Shown here one piece after another: positions 53,432 through 63,277 of a DNA stretch of 64,000 nucleotides (position 1 is its first letter; the number at the start of each line of letters is the position of its first letter). The translations under genes and the position numbers were made by a program. The notes under the pieces were generated by a model. It made no database searches and had not been told where the DNA came from. It worked only from the letters and a program-made list of their open reading frames with translations. This stretch comes from CAWGJC01 sp965276665 (GTDB lineage Bacteria; Pseudomonadota; Alphaproteobacteria; Acetobacterales; Acetobacteraceae): contig OZ255620.1 of NCBI GenBank assembly GCA_965276665.1, positions 2,852,001-2,916,000 on the forward strand, given 5' to 3'.

Positions 53432-54704
53432 CCCACAGCCCGCCGCGCCGCAGCATGTGCAGCATCAGCACCATGGCGGGCAGGGCGGCGAACACCGTCA
53501 GCGCGTAGAACGGGATCCAGCCGAGCGCCCCGGCGAGGAAGCCCGAGAGGCCGCCGACGGTGCGGAGCGCGACCGCGGCCAGCGAGGAGAGCAGCGCGTA
53601 TTGGGTGGCGGTGTAGTCCGCCGAGCAGAGGCCGGAGAGGTAGGTGATGAAGGCGGCATCCGCCATCGCCTCGGCGAACGCCTCCACCACCACCTTCACC
53701 AGCAGGATGCGCGGGTCGCCATGCGACACCGCGAGCGAGAAATAGAGCAGCATCGACGCGGTCTGCACGAAGCCGGTGAAGATGAGCGCCCGGCCCACCC
53801 CCTGCCGCGCGACGAGCAGCCCGCCGGCCGCGGCGCCGAGCAGGCTTGCGGCGAGCGAGGGAAAGCTGGTGGCCAGCGCCACCGCGGCGCGGTCGAACCC
53901 CATCGAGCGGTAGAAGGGCGGCGCCATGGTGCCGGCCATCGCCTCGCCGAGCTTGAACAGCATGACGAAGGCGAGCACCTCGACCGCTCCGGGGCGGCGC
54001 AGGAAATCGGCCAGCGGGTCGGAGATCGCGTGGCGGAGCCGGCGGAGCGCGCCCATGGGCTCGGCGACCAGCGCGGCGGCGACCGGCTCGCGGGCGAGCA
54101 GCGTCACGACCGGTCCGAACGCCATCAGCGCGGCGACCACGAGCAGCGCGCCGTGCCAGCCGAGCCGGCCCGCCATGAAGATCGCGCCGGCGACCGAGAC
54201 CTGCAGCGCGCCGCGATACCCCCAGACATAGGCCGCCATCGCCGCCCCCTGCAGCCGCTCGGGAAAGGTCTCGATGCGCCAGGCATCGATGCAGATGTCC
54301 TGGCAGGCGGAGAGGAAGGCGACCGCGGCGGCCGCGGCGATGCAGGCGGCCGGCGCGCGAGCCGGATCGGAGAGCGCCAGCAGCACGGAAGCGGCCAGCA
54401 GCAGCGGCTGGACCACCATCAGCCAGCCGCGCCGGCGGCCGAGCCGGGCGAAGGGGCCAGGCCGCGCATGGTCGAACAGCGGCGACCAGAGGAATTTCAG
54501 CGAATAGGCGAGGCCGATATTGGCGGTGAGGCCGATCGCGCCGAGGGAGACGTTGCCCTCGCTCATCCATTGCCGGAGCGTGAAGCCGGAAAGCGGCAGC
54601 GGCAGGCCGGAGAGGAAGCCGTAGGCGCCCATCAGCCAGAGCGCCCCGCTCCGCCAGCCGCCGCGCACGGCGCGCGGCTCGGCCGGGGCCGGAGCATCAG
54701 ACAT
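53418..54704 (-). CDS. ampG: MFS transporter, AmpG-like muropeptide permease
   Basis: 428 aa with about 12 hydrophobic segments. YGFLSGLPLPLSGFTLRQWMSEGNVSLGAIGL at the N-terminus, YSLKFLWSPLFDHARPG, and SACQDICIDAWRIETFP after TM5 are the AmpG pattern. It takes up anhydromuropeptides from the periplasm for cell-wall recycling. ATG 54704 starts the conserved part. A strong hairpin follows the next upstream gene, so it has its own promoter or is read at low level from it. Confidence 0.88.
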   Translation of the reverse strand: MSDAPAPAEPRAVRGGWRSGALWLMGAYGFLSGLPLPLSGFTLRQWMSEGNVSLGAIGLTANIGLAYSLKFLWSPLFDHARPGPFARLGRRRGWLMVVQPLLLAASVLLALSDPARAPAACIAAAAAVAFLSACQDICIDAWRIETFPERLQGAAMAAYVWGYRGALQVSVAGAIFMAGRLGWHGALLVVAALMAFGPVVTLLAREPVAAALVAEPMGALRRLRHAISDPLADFLRRPGAVEVLAFVMLFKLGEAMAGTMAPPFYRSMGFDRAAVALATSFPSLAASLLGAAAGGLLVARQGVGRALIFTGFVQTASMLLYFSLAVSHGDPRILLVKVVVEAFAEAMADAAFITYLSGLCSADYTATQYALLSSLAAVALRTVGGLSGFLAGALGWIPFYALTVFAALPAMVLMLHMLRRGGLWARPA

Positions 54705-54710
54705 CGTGGT

Positions 54711-54745
54711 CGAAAATCCGGCCGGCGCGATGGGCCGGCCGGATT
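54711..54745 (-). terminator. intrinsic terminator of the 54757 gene
   Basis: A perfect 12-bp stem (54715-54726 with 54734-54745) and a 7-nt loop are followed on the minus strand by TTTT. It lies 11 nt beyond the stop of the Ser/Thr-rich secreted protein gene. Confidence 0.8.
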
Positions 54746-54756
54746 CCCTCCGCGGA

Positions 54757-55215
54757 TCAGCGGCCGCTATTGCTGCCGGTCGTGCTGGGCGCGACGGGGC
54801 TGCCGGTGGTGCCGCCGGTCGCCGGACCGCCGCCACCGAGGCCGGCCGCATTGCCGGCGGGCGCGTTGGCGCTCGGGCTGGTGCGCCCGTTGAGACCCGT
54901 GCTGCTGTTCACCGTGCTCGTGTGGGTGCTGCGCATGCGCCGCGCCCGCCGCGCCGCGCGGCGGGTGGTGTGATGCGTGGCGGAGGTGCCGGACGTCGAG
55001 GTGCCGGACATCGAGGTGCCGGACGTGGAGGCACCGGGCGCCGGGTTGGTCGCGGTCGTCGTCGCCGGACCGGAGGTCACGCCCGGGGTCGAGGCGGTGG
55101 CGGGGGCGCTGCCGGGCGTCGGCGTCCCGGGCGTCTGCGCGAAAGCAGGCATTGCGGCGAGAACGAGACCGGCGCTCAGCAGCGCGGCGCGGAGGCCTGA
55201 TTTGGGTGCGGACAT
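54757..55215 (-). CDS. secreted Ser/Thr/Gly-rich low-complexity protein
   Basis: 152 aa. Signal peptide residues 1-26 (LRAALLSAGLVLAAMPAFA then Q). The mature protein is low complexity: TPGTPTPGSAPATASTPGV, repeated SGTS units (about 63-78, encoded by 15-nt DNA repeats), a basic patch TTRRAARRARRMR and a Gly/Ser/Asn-rich tail. No domain recognised. ATG 55215 has CAGGAG at a good distance. It resembles the other secreted low-complexity protein at 57320 in its QTP-starting mature end and genomic setting, on the other side of typA. Confidence 0.7.
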   Translation of the reverse strand: MSAPKSGLRAALLSAGLVLAAMPAFAQTPGTPTPGSAPATASTPGVTSGPATTTATNPAPGASTSGTSMSGTSTSGTSATHHTTRRAARRARRMRSTHTSTVNSSTGLNGRTSPSANAPAGNAAGLGGGGPATGGTTGSPVAPSTTGSNSGR

Positions 55216-55361
55216 GAAAAACTCCTGATGCAAGTCAGCCGCTTGTGCGGGGCTGCGGAACCATAGGGCAAGCCCACGCCAGCGTCACCGGCCGGGCACA
55301 AGAAATTATTGCCTAATCGACAGGTTATCGCGCGAACTTCATATCCGCAGGTGGCAACCGA

Positions 55362-57188
<1,827 letters not shown>

Positions 57189-57255
57189 GGGAGCGTCGGC
57201 CCTGACGAAGGATTGTGCGGCGCACACTTAGTCAAGCGCAGCCCCGGTTGCGAGA

Positions 57256-57291
57256 CAAAAAGCAACGGCCCGCCCCCGGAGGAGCGGGCCG
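57256..57291 (-). terminator. intrinsic terminator of the 57320 gene
   Basis: An 8-bp GC stem (57266-57273 with 57284-57291) is followed on the minus strand by TTGCTTTTTG. It lies 29 nt after the stop of the Met/Gln-rich protein gene and before typA. Confidence 0.85.
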
Positions 57292-57319
57292 CAAATCGAG
57301 CCGGACCGGCGTGCGGCGA

Positions 57320-58336
57320 TTACTTGCCGGTGCCGCCGTTACCACCGCCGCCGCCACCGCCACCCGAATTCGAGCCGGTATTCGATGAGGCGCCATTCGG
57401 GGTGCCCGGAATACCGTTCGCATTGCTCGGGCCGCCGGTCGTCGCGCCGATCGCATTGCCGTTCGTCGCGCCGTATGTCGCCAGCGCATTGCTGCCGGGC
57501 GGCCCAGGCGGCGAATAGGCGCTGTTCTGCGGCATTTGCTGCCCCATCGGCTGGCTCATGCCGGGCGCCATGCCCTGCTGCTGCATGCCCGTTCCCGGCT
57601 GCATGCCCGGCTGTGCCATTCCCTGCTGAGGCATTCCCTGCTGCATCATGCCACCCTGGCTCATGCCGCCTTGACCCATCGCCCCCTGACCCATCGCTCC
57701 CTGGCCCATCGCTCCTTGGCCCATGCCGGGAGCGGGACGCGGGCTGTTCATCGCCATTGAGATCGCCTGCTGCGCCCCCGCGAAGTCGCGGGTGGCCAGG
57801 CTGCGGCGCGCCTGGCCGATCGCCTGGACCATCGGCGAGGCGCTGGGCTGGCCCTCCATACCCTGCTGGGTCGAGCGATCAAGCGCGCGCGTCTCGGCCC
57901 GCTCCAGCGCTTCCTGGGCGGCGCCCGTGCGGCGCGCCCGGATCGCCTGCGACGCCGCGCTCAGCAATTGCTCGGGCGTCGCATTGGGGCCGACATTCGG
58001 CGCCGGCAGGCGTGGCGCGATATCCCCGCGCGTATCCACCCGGTCGATGTTGCTCGCCTGGGTGGAACCGGGCTCCGAATTCCCCATGCCGGGCTCGTGC
58101 CCCGGCATCGCGCCGGCGGCGCTGCTCGGCCGCATGGAGGGGCGTGCGCGGTGCATCGGCATCGCCGGCGCGGTCACCGGGGCGGGCGCCGTGCCACCCG
58201 GCGACATCGTCCCGGGCGGCATGGTGCTCGGCATGCTCCCCTGGGGAGCCGGAACCGGCGCCGGCGTCTGGGCAAAGGCGGGAGCGCCGATGGACAGGCC
58301 GAACATGGCGGCCGACATCAGCAGCGTCTTGCGCAT
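57320..58336 (-). CDS. secreted Met/Gln/Gly-rich repeat protein
   Basis: 338 aa. Signal peptide 1-22 (MRKTLLMSAAMFGLSIGAPAFA). A Pro/Met-rich stretch follows (about 23-90). Residues about 130-200 are a helical, more ordinary region (ATPEQLLSAASQAIRARRTG, RAETRALDRSTQQG, RRSLATRDFAGAQQAI). Residues about 200-265 are MGQGA/QQGM pentapeptide repeats from 15-nt DNA units, and the tail is Gly/Asn-rich. Met-rich arrays are known in copper-binding periplasmic proteins, but no such role is shown here. Own terminator downstream. Confidence 0.75.
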   Translation of the reverse strand: MRKTLLMSAAMFGLSIGAPAFAQTPAPVPAPQGSMPSTMPPGTMSPGGTAPAPVTAPAMPMHRARPSMRPSSAAGAMPGHEPGMGNSEPGSTQASNIDRVDTRGDIAPRLPAPNVGPNATPEQLLSAASQAIRARRTGAAQEALERAETRALDRSTQQGMEGQPSASPMVQAIGQARRSLATRDFAGAQQAISMAMNSPRPAPGMGQGAMGQGAMGQGAMGQGGMSQGGMMQQGMPQQGMAQPGMQPGTGMQQQGMAPGMSQPMGQQMPQNSAYSPPGPPGSNALATYGATNGNAIGATTGGPSNANGIPGTPNGASSNTGSNSGGGGGGGGNGGTGK

Positions 58337-58448
58337 GATACGAATTCTCCTTGTGCGGCCCACGCTTCGCCTGACCCGGCGAGCGCGATGTCCGATTCGG
58401 AGACGGCAACGAGCGGATCGCCGGGTTAGTTGCGCCGTGCGCCGCAAT

Positions 58449-59450
58449 CTACCTTGCGGCGGCCGCCAGCGCGGCCCGCGCCTCGCCGGTCGGTCGGGCC
58501 CCGTACTGGCCGATCACCGCGCCGGCGGCACGGCCGGCGAGCCGGGCGCAGGCCTCGAGGTTCTGCCCCGCCCCATAGGCGGCGAGAAACCCGGCGGCAT
58601 AGGCGTCCCCAGCCCCGGTCGTGTCCACCACCGGGACCGGGTCGGCCGGGATCGCCACCCGCTCGGCGCCGCGCAGCACGACGCTGCCCGAAGCGCCGCG
58701 GGTGAGGCAGACAAGGCGGATTTCTGCGCGAGCGGCGGCGGCGGCGGCCTCGAAATCGCTGGTCTCGAACAGCGCGGTGATCTCCGCCTCGTTGGCGAAC
58801 AGGATGTCCACCTCGCGCAGCAAGGCGCGGAACTCGCCGCGGTGGCGGTCGACGCAGAACGCGTCGGAGAGCGAGAGCGCGACCTGGCGCCCGGCCGCAT
58901 GCGCCGCGGCGGCGGCCCGGCGGAACGCCGCCTGGGCGGCCGGCGGGTCGAACAGATAGCCTTCCAGATAGAGGATCGCGGCATCCGCGACGAGCGCCGG
59001 GTCGACATCGGCTTCCCCGAAGGCGACGGCTGCGCCGAGATAGGTGTTCATCGTCCGCTGCGCGTCCGGCGTCACCAGGATCAGGCAGCGCGCGGTGGCG
59101 GCGCCGCCGGCGAGCGGCGCGGTCGGGAAATGCACGCCGCCGGCGGTGATGTCGTGGCGGAACACCGCGCCGAGCGCATCCTCCGCCACCTTGCCGATAT
59201 AGGCGACGCGGGCGCCGAGCAGCGCCGCGATGGCGCAGGTATTGGCCGCCGACCCGCCGCTGCTCTCCTGCGCCGGCGGCATCGCGGCGTAGAGCGCGTC
59301 GGCCGCCTCCGGCCCGATCAGCGCCATCCCGCCCTTCTGCATCGCGTGGCGGGCGAGGAAGCCGTCATCCGTGGTCGCCACCACGTCGACGATGGCGTTG
59401 CCGATGCCCAGGATGTCGAATCGGGTTGTGTCGCGTGTTGCCGCCGGCAT
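58449..59450 (-). CDS. PfkB family carbohydrate kinase, adenosine kinase-like
   Basis: 333 aa. The N-terminal FDILGIGNAIVDVVA, the first PfkB region SSGGSAANTCAIAALLGARVAYIGKVAED, the lid segment ARCLILVTPDAQRTMNTYLGA and the catalytic VVDTTGAGDAYAAGFLAAYG (anion hole and Asp) are complete. The TMNTYLGA motif is typical of alphaproteobacterial adenosine kinase-like enzymes, which phosphorylate nucleosides. The substrate is inferred from the family. Confidence 0.88.
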   Translation of the reverse strand: MPAATRDTTRFDILGIGNAIVDVVATTDDGFLARHAMQKGGMALIGPEAADALYAAMPPAQESSGGSAANTCAIAALLGARVAYIGKVAEDALGAVFRHDITAGGVHFPTAPLAGGAATARCLILVTPDAQRTMNTYLGAAVAFGEADVDPALVADAAILYLEGYLFDPPAAQAAFRRAAAAAHAAGRQVALSLSDAFCVDRHRGEFRALLREVDILFANEAEITALFETSDFEAAAAAARAEIRLVCLTRGASGSVVLRGAERVAIPADPVPVVDTTGAGDAYAAGFLAAYGAGQNLEACARLAGRAAGAVIGQYGARPTGEARAALAAAAR

Positions 59451-59640
59451 CGTCCGCCTCTCATTGGTGTGGCGCGCCTATCACTCCGGGGCGGTTCGGG
59501 CAATCGGGGGACGGTTCGTGGCAATCGATCCCACGGGCGACCGCCTCGGGTTGTTCGCCCGGCAGCGCCGTGATAGGCCCGTGACACCATCCGGGGTGAT
59601 CCCGGGCGGATTGAAGCACCCATTGAAAACGGGGGTACCC

Positions 59641-60306
59641 GTGTTCAAGCGACGCAAGCCCGATGGAACCCTGATGAACGAGCCCGGCGACGAGCCCGCA
59701 CCCCGGGGAGCCCAGCAAGGCATTCAGCAGGACGCCCGGCCGGCCGATGCCGGCCTCGGCGTTCCCCCGTATCGCCCAGCCCCGCCGAAGGAGGCGCCTG
59801 CCATGGGACGACCGCCGTTTCCGAACAATCCGCCGCCGGCCCCGCCGGCCAGCAGCCCGAACCCTCGCCCGGCCGGCATGGGGACCGGGATGGGCCCCGG
59901 CATGGCCGTGCGGCCGGTCCAGCGTGACCCGGCCGAGCGACGCACCCTCGTCGTCGGGCGCGGCATCTCCGTGCAGGGCACGGTGCAGGATGCCGAGCGC
60001 CTGGTGGTGGAGGGCACGGTCGAGGCCAGCATGATCCATGCGACCGAGCTCGCGATCTCGCCCGGCGGCGTGTTCAAGGGCGAGGTCGAGGTCGAGGATG
60101 CGGAGGTCGCCGGGACGATCGACGGCACGCTGACCGCCCGCAACAGCCTCACCATTCGCACCACCGGCCGCGTGCTCGGGACCGCCCGCTGCCGCCGCCT
60201 GCAGGTGGAGGATGGCGGCCAGATCACCGGCCGCATGGAGATGATCACCGAGGCCCCGACGCGCGTCGGGGAACCGGCCAAGCCGGCGGTCGAAACCACC
60301 TCCTAG
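59641..60306 (+). CDS. bactofilin family cytoskeletal protein
   Basis: 221 aa from GTG 59641 (VFKRRKPDG start, typical of bactofilins). Residues 1-95 are a Pro/Gly-rich disordered lead. The bactofilin beta-helix spans about 96-205: TLVVGRGISVQGTVQDAERL, VEGTVEASMIHATELAISPGGVFKGEVEVE, GTIDGTLTARNSLTI and GTARCRRLQVEDGGQI. It forms polymers on the inner membrane and helps place cell-wall enzymes. The long N-terminal lead is unusual for the family. It is followed by a clear terminator. Confidence 0.88.
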   Translation: MFKRRKPDGTLMNEPGDEPAPRGAQQGIQQDARPADAGLGVPPYRPAPPKEAPAMGRPPFPNNPPPAPPASSPNPRPAGMGTGMGPGMAVRPVQRDPAERRTLVVGRGISVQGTVQDAERLVVEGTVEASMIHATELAISPGGVFKGEVEVEDAEVAGTIDGTLTARNSLTIRTTGRVLGTARCRRLQVEDGGQITGRMEMITEAPTRVGEPAKPAVETTS

Positions 60307-60313
60307 CCGCCGG

Positions 60314-60333
60314 CCGCCCCTCCGGGCGGTTTT
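60314..60333 (+). terminator. intrinsic terminator of the bactofilin gene
   Basis: CCGCCC-CTCC-GGGCGG followed by TTTT, 8 nt after the stop codon. Confidence 0.85.
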
Positions 60334-60390
60334 GCTGCGCCGCAACGAACGCGCTAGATTGGCGCGGTCGTGGGCGGGCGGGATGCGGGC

Positions 60391-61590
60391 ATGGATGGCG
60401 GAACCGAGACCGCGCACACGGCGACGCTGTCGCCGCGGTTGACCGTGGTGTTTGCCGTCGCCTGCGGCGCGGTGGTGGCCAATCTCTATTACGCCCAGCC
60501 GCTGATCGGGCTGATCAGCCCCGCGATCGGCATGAGCGTGGCGCTCGCCGGCCTGCTGGTGACGCTGACGCAGCTCGGCTACGGCGCCGGCCTGTTGCTG
60601 GTGGGCTCGCTCGGCGATTTGGTGGAGAACCGCCGCCTGATCGTGCTCGCCCTGCTCGGGACGGCGATCGGGCTGGTCGCCGCGGCCTTGGCGCGGTCCG
60701 GCGCCACCTTCCTCCTCGCTTCCTTCATCATCGGATTCTGCGCGGTCGCGACCCAGATCCTGGTGCCCTTCGCCGCCCATCTGGCGCCGGAGCGCACCCG
60801 CGGACGGGTGATCGGCAATGTGATGGGCGGGCTGATCGCCGGCATCATGCTGGCGCGGCCCTTCTCGAGCCTGGTCGCGGCGACGCTCGGCTGGCGGGCG
60901 ATCTTCTGGATCTCCGCGGCGGCGATGCTGGTCCTGGCGGCGATCCTCCACCGCGCGCTGCCGACGCGCCAGCCGCGGCCCGGGATGCATTACGGGCAGA
61001 TCCTTGCTTCCGCCTTCCGGCTGCTGGCGACCATCCCGCTGCTGCAGCGGCGCACCGCCTATCAGGCCCTGGTCTTCGTCGCCTTCAGCCTGTTCTGGAC
61101 GGCTGTGCCGCTGCTGCTCAGTGCGCGGTTCGGGATGAGCCAGCGCGGCATCGCGGTCTTCGCGCTGGCTGGCGCCGGAGGCGCGCTGGCCGCGCCCCTG
61201 GCGGGCCGCGCCGCCGATCGCGGGCTGACCAGGCTGGCGACGGGCGGCGCGCTGGTGACCATCGTGCTGGCCTATGCGCTGGCCTATGTCGCCGCGGTCT
61301 GGGGCTCGGTGGTGCTGCTCGCGGTGGCGGCGATCGTGCTGGATGCCGCGGTGCAGACCAACCAGGTGGTGGGCCAGCGGGCGATCTACTCGCTGGCGCC
61401 GGAAGCGCGCGGCCGGCTCAACGCGATCTACATGACGGTGGTGTTCATCGGCGGCGCGATCGGCTCGGCGCTCGCCTCGCTCACCTTCGTGCATGGCGGC
61501 TGGGCGCTCACCTGCGAGACCGGTGCGGCCGCCGGCATCCTGGTCAGCTTGATCTACGCCACCGAGCGGACATCCTCCGCGATCACCTGA
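60391..61590 (+). CDS. MFS transporter (YnfM/multidrug type)
   Basis: 399 aa with about 12 hydrophobic segments. Motif-A-like GSLGDLVENRRLIVLALLG follows TM2; NLYYAQPLIGLISPAIG at TM1 and APERTRGRVIGNVMGGLIAGIMLARPF at TM4-5 are typical of the arabinose-polyol/YnfM branch. The late segment LAPEARGRLNAIYMTVVFIGGAIGSALAS supports this. Inner-membrane exporter or importer; substrate unknown. ATG 60391 is used; GTG 60370 would add seven residues. Confidence 0.88.
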   Translation: MDGGTETAHTATLSPRLTVVFAVACGAVVANLYYAQPLIGLISPAIGMSVALAGLLVTLTQLGYGAGLLLVGSLGDLVENRRLIVLALLGTAIGLVAAALARSGATFLLASFIIGFCAVATQILVPFAAHLAPERTRGRVIGNVMGGLIAGIMLARPFSSLVAATLGWRAIFWISAAAMLVLAAILHRALPTRQPRPGMHYGQILASAFRLLATIPLLQRRTAYQALVFVAFSLFWTAVPLLLSARFGMSQRGIAVFALAGAGGALAAPLAGRAADRGLTRLATGGALVTIVLAYALAYVAAVWGSVVLLAVAAIVLDAAVQTNQVVGQRAIYSLAPEARGRLNAIYMTVVFIGGAIGSALASLTFVHGGWALTCETGAAAGILVSLIYATERTSSAIT

Positions 61591-61665
61591 CGAAGCAGTG
61601 ACTAGAAGCGCCGCCGGAACGGGGCGCGGACGCCACCGAAGGTGAAATGCCCTAGGCGGCGAGGC

Positions 61666-62448
61666 TCAGCGGCGGAGCTCCATCTGGATCGGCCCCTCGC
61701 GGCGGCCATGGGTGAACTGGTCCACCACCGGATTGCCGCTCGCCTGCAGCTCGGCCGCCGGCCCGGTCCAGACGATGCGGCCCTGATGCAGCATCGCCGC
61801 GCGGTCGCCGATGCGCGCCGCGCTCGCCATGTCGTGGGTGATCGCGACCGCGGTGCTGCCGAGCCGCTTCACGCAATCGACGATCAGTCCGTCGATCACC
61901 GCGCCCATGATCGGGTCGAGCCCGGTGGTGGGCTCGTCGAAGAACAGGATGTCGGGCTGGGCCGCGATGGCGCGGGCGAGGCCGACGCGCTTCTGCATGC
62001 CGCCCGAGAGCTCGGCGGGCGAGAGCTCGCCCACGCTCGCGGCCAGCCCGACCTGCGAGAGCACCTCGGCCGCGCGCGTCCGCGCCGCCGCCCGGCTGGT
62101 GTTGCGGCGGGCGAGCAGGCCGAACGCCACGTTCTCCCAGACCGGCAGGCTGTCGAACAGCGCGCCGTTCTGGAACAGCATGCCGATCCTGGCCCGCGCC
62201 GCGTCGCGCGCGCCATGGTCGAGCGTCAGCAGATTCCGCCCGTCGATCTCGATCGACCCCGCATCCGGCTCGACGATGCCGAGCACGCATTTGAGCAGCA
62301 CCGATTTGCCGCTGCCGGAGCCGCCGATCACCACCATCGAGGTGCCGCGCATCACGTCGAGATCGACGCCGTCCAGCACCTGCTTCTCGCCGAACCGCTT
62401 GCGGAGCCCGCGGATGCGGATGGTCGGGGTCCCGGCCGCCCCGCTCAT
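61666..62448 (-). CDS. mlaF: phospholipid-transport ABC ATPase, MlaF-like
   Basis: 260 aa. Walker A VVIGGSGSGKS, Q-loop MLFQNGALFDSLPVWENVAFGL, signature ELSGGMQKRVGLARAI, Walker B ILFFDEPTTGLDPIMGAVID and H-loop AVAITHDMAS. The QNGALFDSLPVWENV stretch is typical of MlaF. With MlaE it drives lipid movement between membranes to keep the outer membrane asymmetric. Its ATG lies after a tandem repeat that separates it from the mlaE stop. No mlaD is seen downstream within 60 nt, where a convergent MFS gene begins. Confidence 0.92.
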   Translation of the reverse strand: MSGAAGTPTIRIRGLRKRFGEKQVLDGVDLDVMRGTSMVVIGGSGSGKSVLLKCVLGIVEPDAGSIEIDGRNLLTLDHGARDAARARIGMLFQNGALFDSLPVWENVAFGLLARRNTSRAAARTRAAEVLSQVGLAASVGELSPAELSGGMQKRVGLARAIAAQPDILFFDEPTTGLDPIMGAVIDGLIVDCVKRLGSTAVAITHDMASAARIGDRAAMLHQGRIVWTGPAAELQASGNPVVDQFTHGRREGPIQMELRR

Positions 62449-62492
62449 CGGTTCAGGGTCATCGGGCCCAGGAACATCGAGCCCAGGGTCAT
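62446..62492 (-). repeat. tandem 14/15-nt units at the mlaE-mlaF junction
   Basis: On the minus strand GATGACCCTGGGCTC, GATGTTCCTGGGCCC and GATGACCCTGAACC run head to tail and lead into GATGAGC. The mlaE stop is the TGA in the first GATGA, and the mlaF start is the ATG in the last. Confidence 0.85.
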
Positions 62493-63277
62493 CGGGCGAA
62501 GAAGGCCTCGGTGAGGAAGTAGTCGAAGGCGAGGATCAGGATGGAGGCGACCACCACGGCCGAGGTGGTGGCATTGCCCACACCCTCGGCGCCGCCGCGG
62601 CTGTTATAGCCGTGGAAACACCCGAGCAGCGCGATCAGGAAGCCGAACACCGCCGCCTTGACGAGGCCCGAGACCACGTCGCCGAGCTGCATCGCGGCGA
62701 GCGTGTTGGCGAGGAAGGCGGCCGGGTTGAAGCCGAGCTTCACCACGCTCACCAGGAAGCCGCCGAACACGCCGAGCGCGTCGGCCACCAGCACCAGCAG
62801 CGGCAGCGCCACCAGCCCGGCGAGCAGGCGCGGCGCCACCAGATATTTCATCGGATTGGTCGAGAGCGTGCTGAGCGCGTCGATCTGGTCGGTGACGCGC
62901 ATCGTGCCGAGCTCGGCCGCCATCGCCGCCCCCACGCGCCCCGCCACCATCAGCCCGGCCAGCACCGGCCCGAGCTCGCGCACCACCGAGAGCACCACGA
63001 TGTTGGCGATCGCGCCCTCCGCCGAGAAGCGGGCGAAGCCGGTATAGGATTGCAGCGCGATCACCATGCCCGAGAAGATCGCGGTCAGCGCCACCACGGG
63101 CAGGCTGAAATACGCGAACTCGACAAAGGCGCGGAGAAAGGCGCGCGGATAGAAGGGGGGCCGGACGATGTGCGAGACGCCGGCCAGCGCGAACAGCGCG
63201 AGCCGTCCGGTCGCGCCGCAGGCGCCGAACACGCCCCTGCCGGTGGCGGCGAGCCCGTCGAGCGTCGCGTCGAGCAT
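62489..63277 (-). CDS. mlaE: phospholipid-transport ABC permease, MlaE-like
   Basis: 262 aa. The family motifs SLPVVALTAIFSGMVIALQSY, VVRELGPVLAGLMVAGRVGAAMAAELGTMRVTDQIDAL and the C-terminal CFHGYNSRGGAEGVGNATTSAVV are intact. About five membrane segments. Its ATG overlaps the alr stop (ATGA), so alr, mlaE and mlaF form one operon, an order often seen in Acetobacteraceae and relatives. Confidence 0.93.
   Translation of the reverse strand: MLDATLDGLAATGRGVFGACGATGRLALFALAGVSHIVRPPFYPRAFLRAFVEFAYFSLPVVALTAIFSGMVIALQSYTGFARFSAEGAIANIVVLSVVRELGPVLAGLMVAGRVGAAMAAELGTMRVTDQIDALSTLSTNPMKYLVAPRLLAGLVALPLLVLVADALGVFGGFLVSVVKLGFNPAAFLANTLAAMQLGDVVSGLVKAAVFGFLIALLGCFHGYNSRGGAEGVGNATTSAVVVASILILAFDYFLTEAFFAR

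Noticed and set aside
57540..57735. CRISPR-like array in the repeat-rich part of the 57320 gene
   Set aside because: The units are 15 nt, in frame and without spacers; they encode a pentapeptide repeat.
59461..61494. 677-codon minus-strand frame opposite bactofilin and MFS genes
   Set aside because: Both plus-strand genes are supported by family motifs and a terminator; the frame is rich in Arg, His and Gln without structure.
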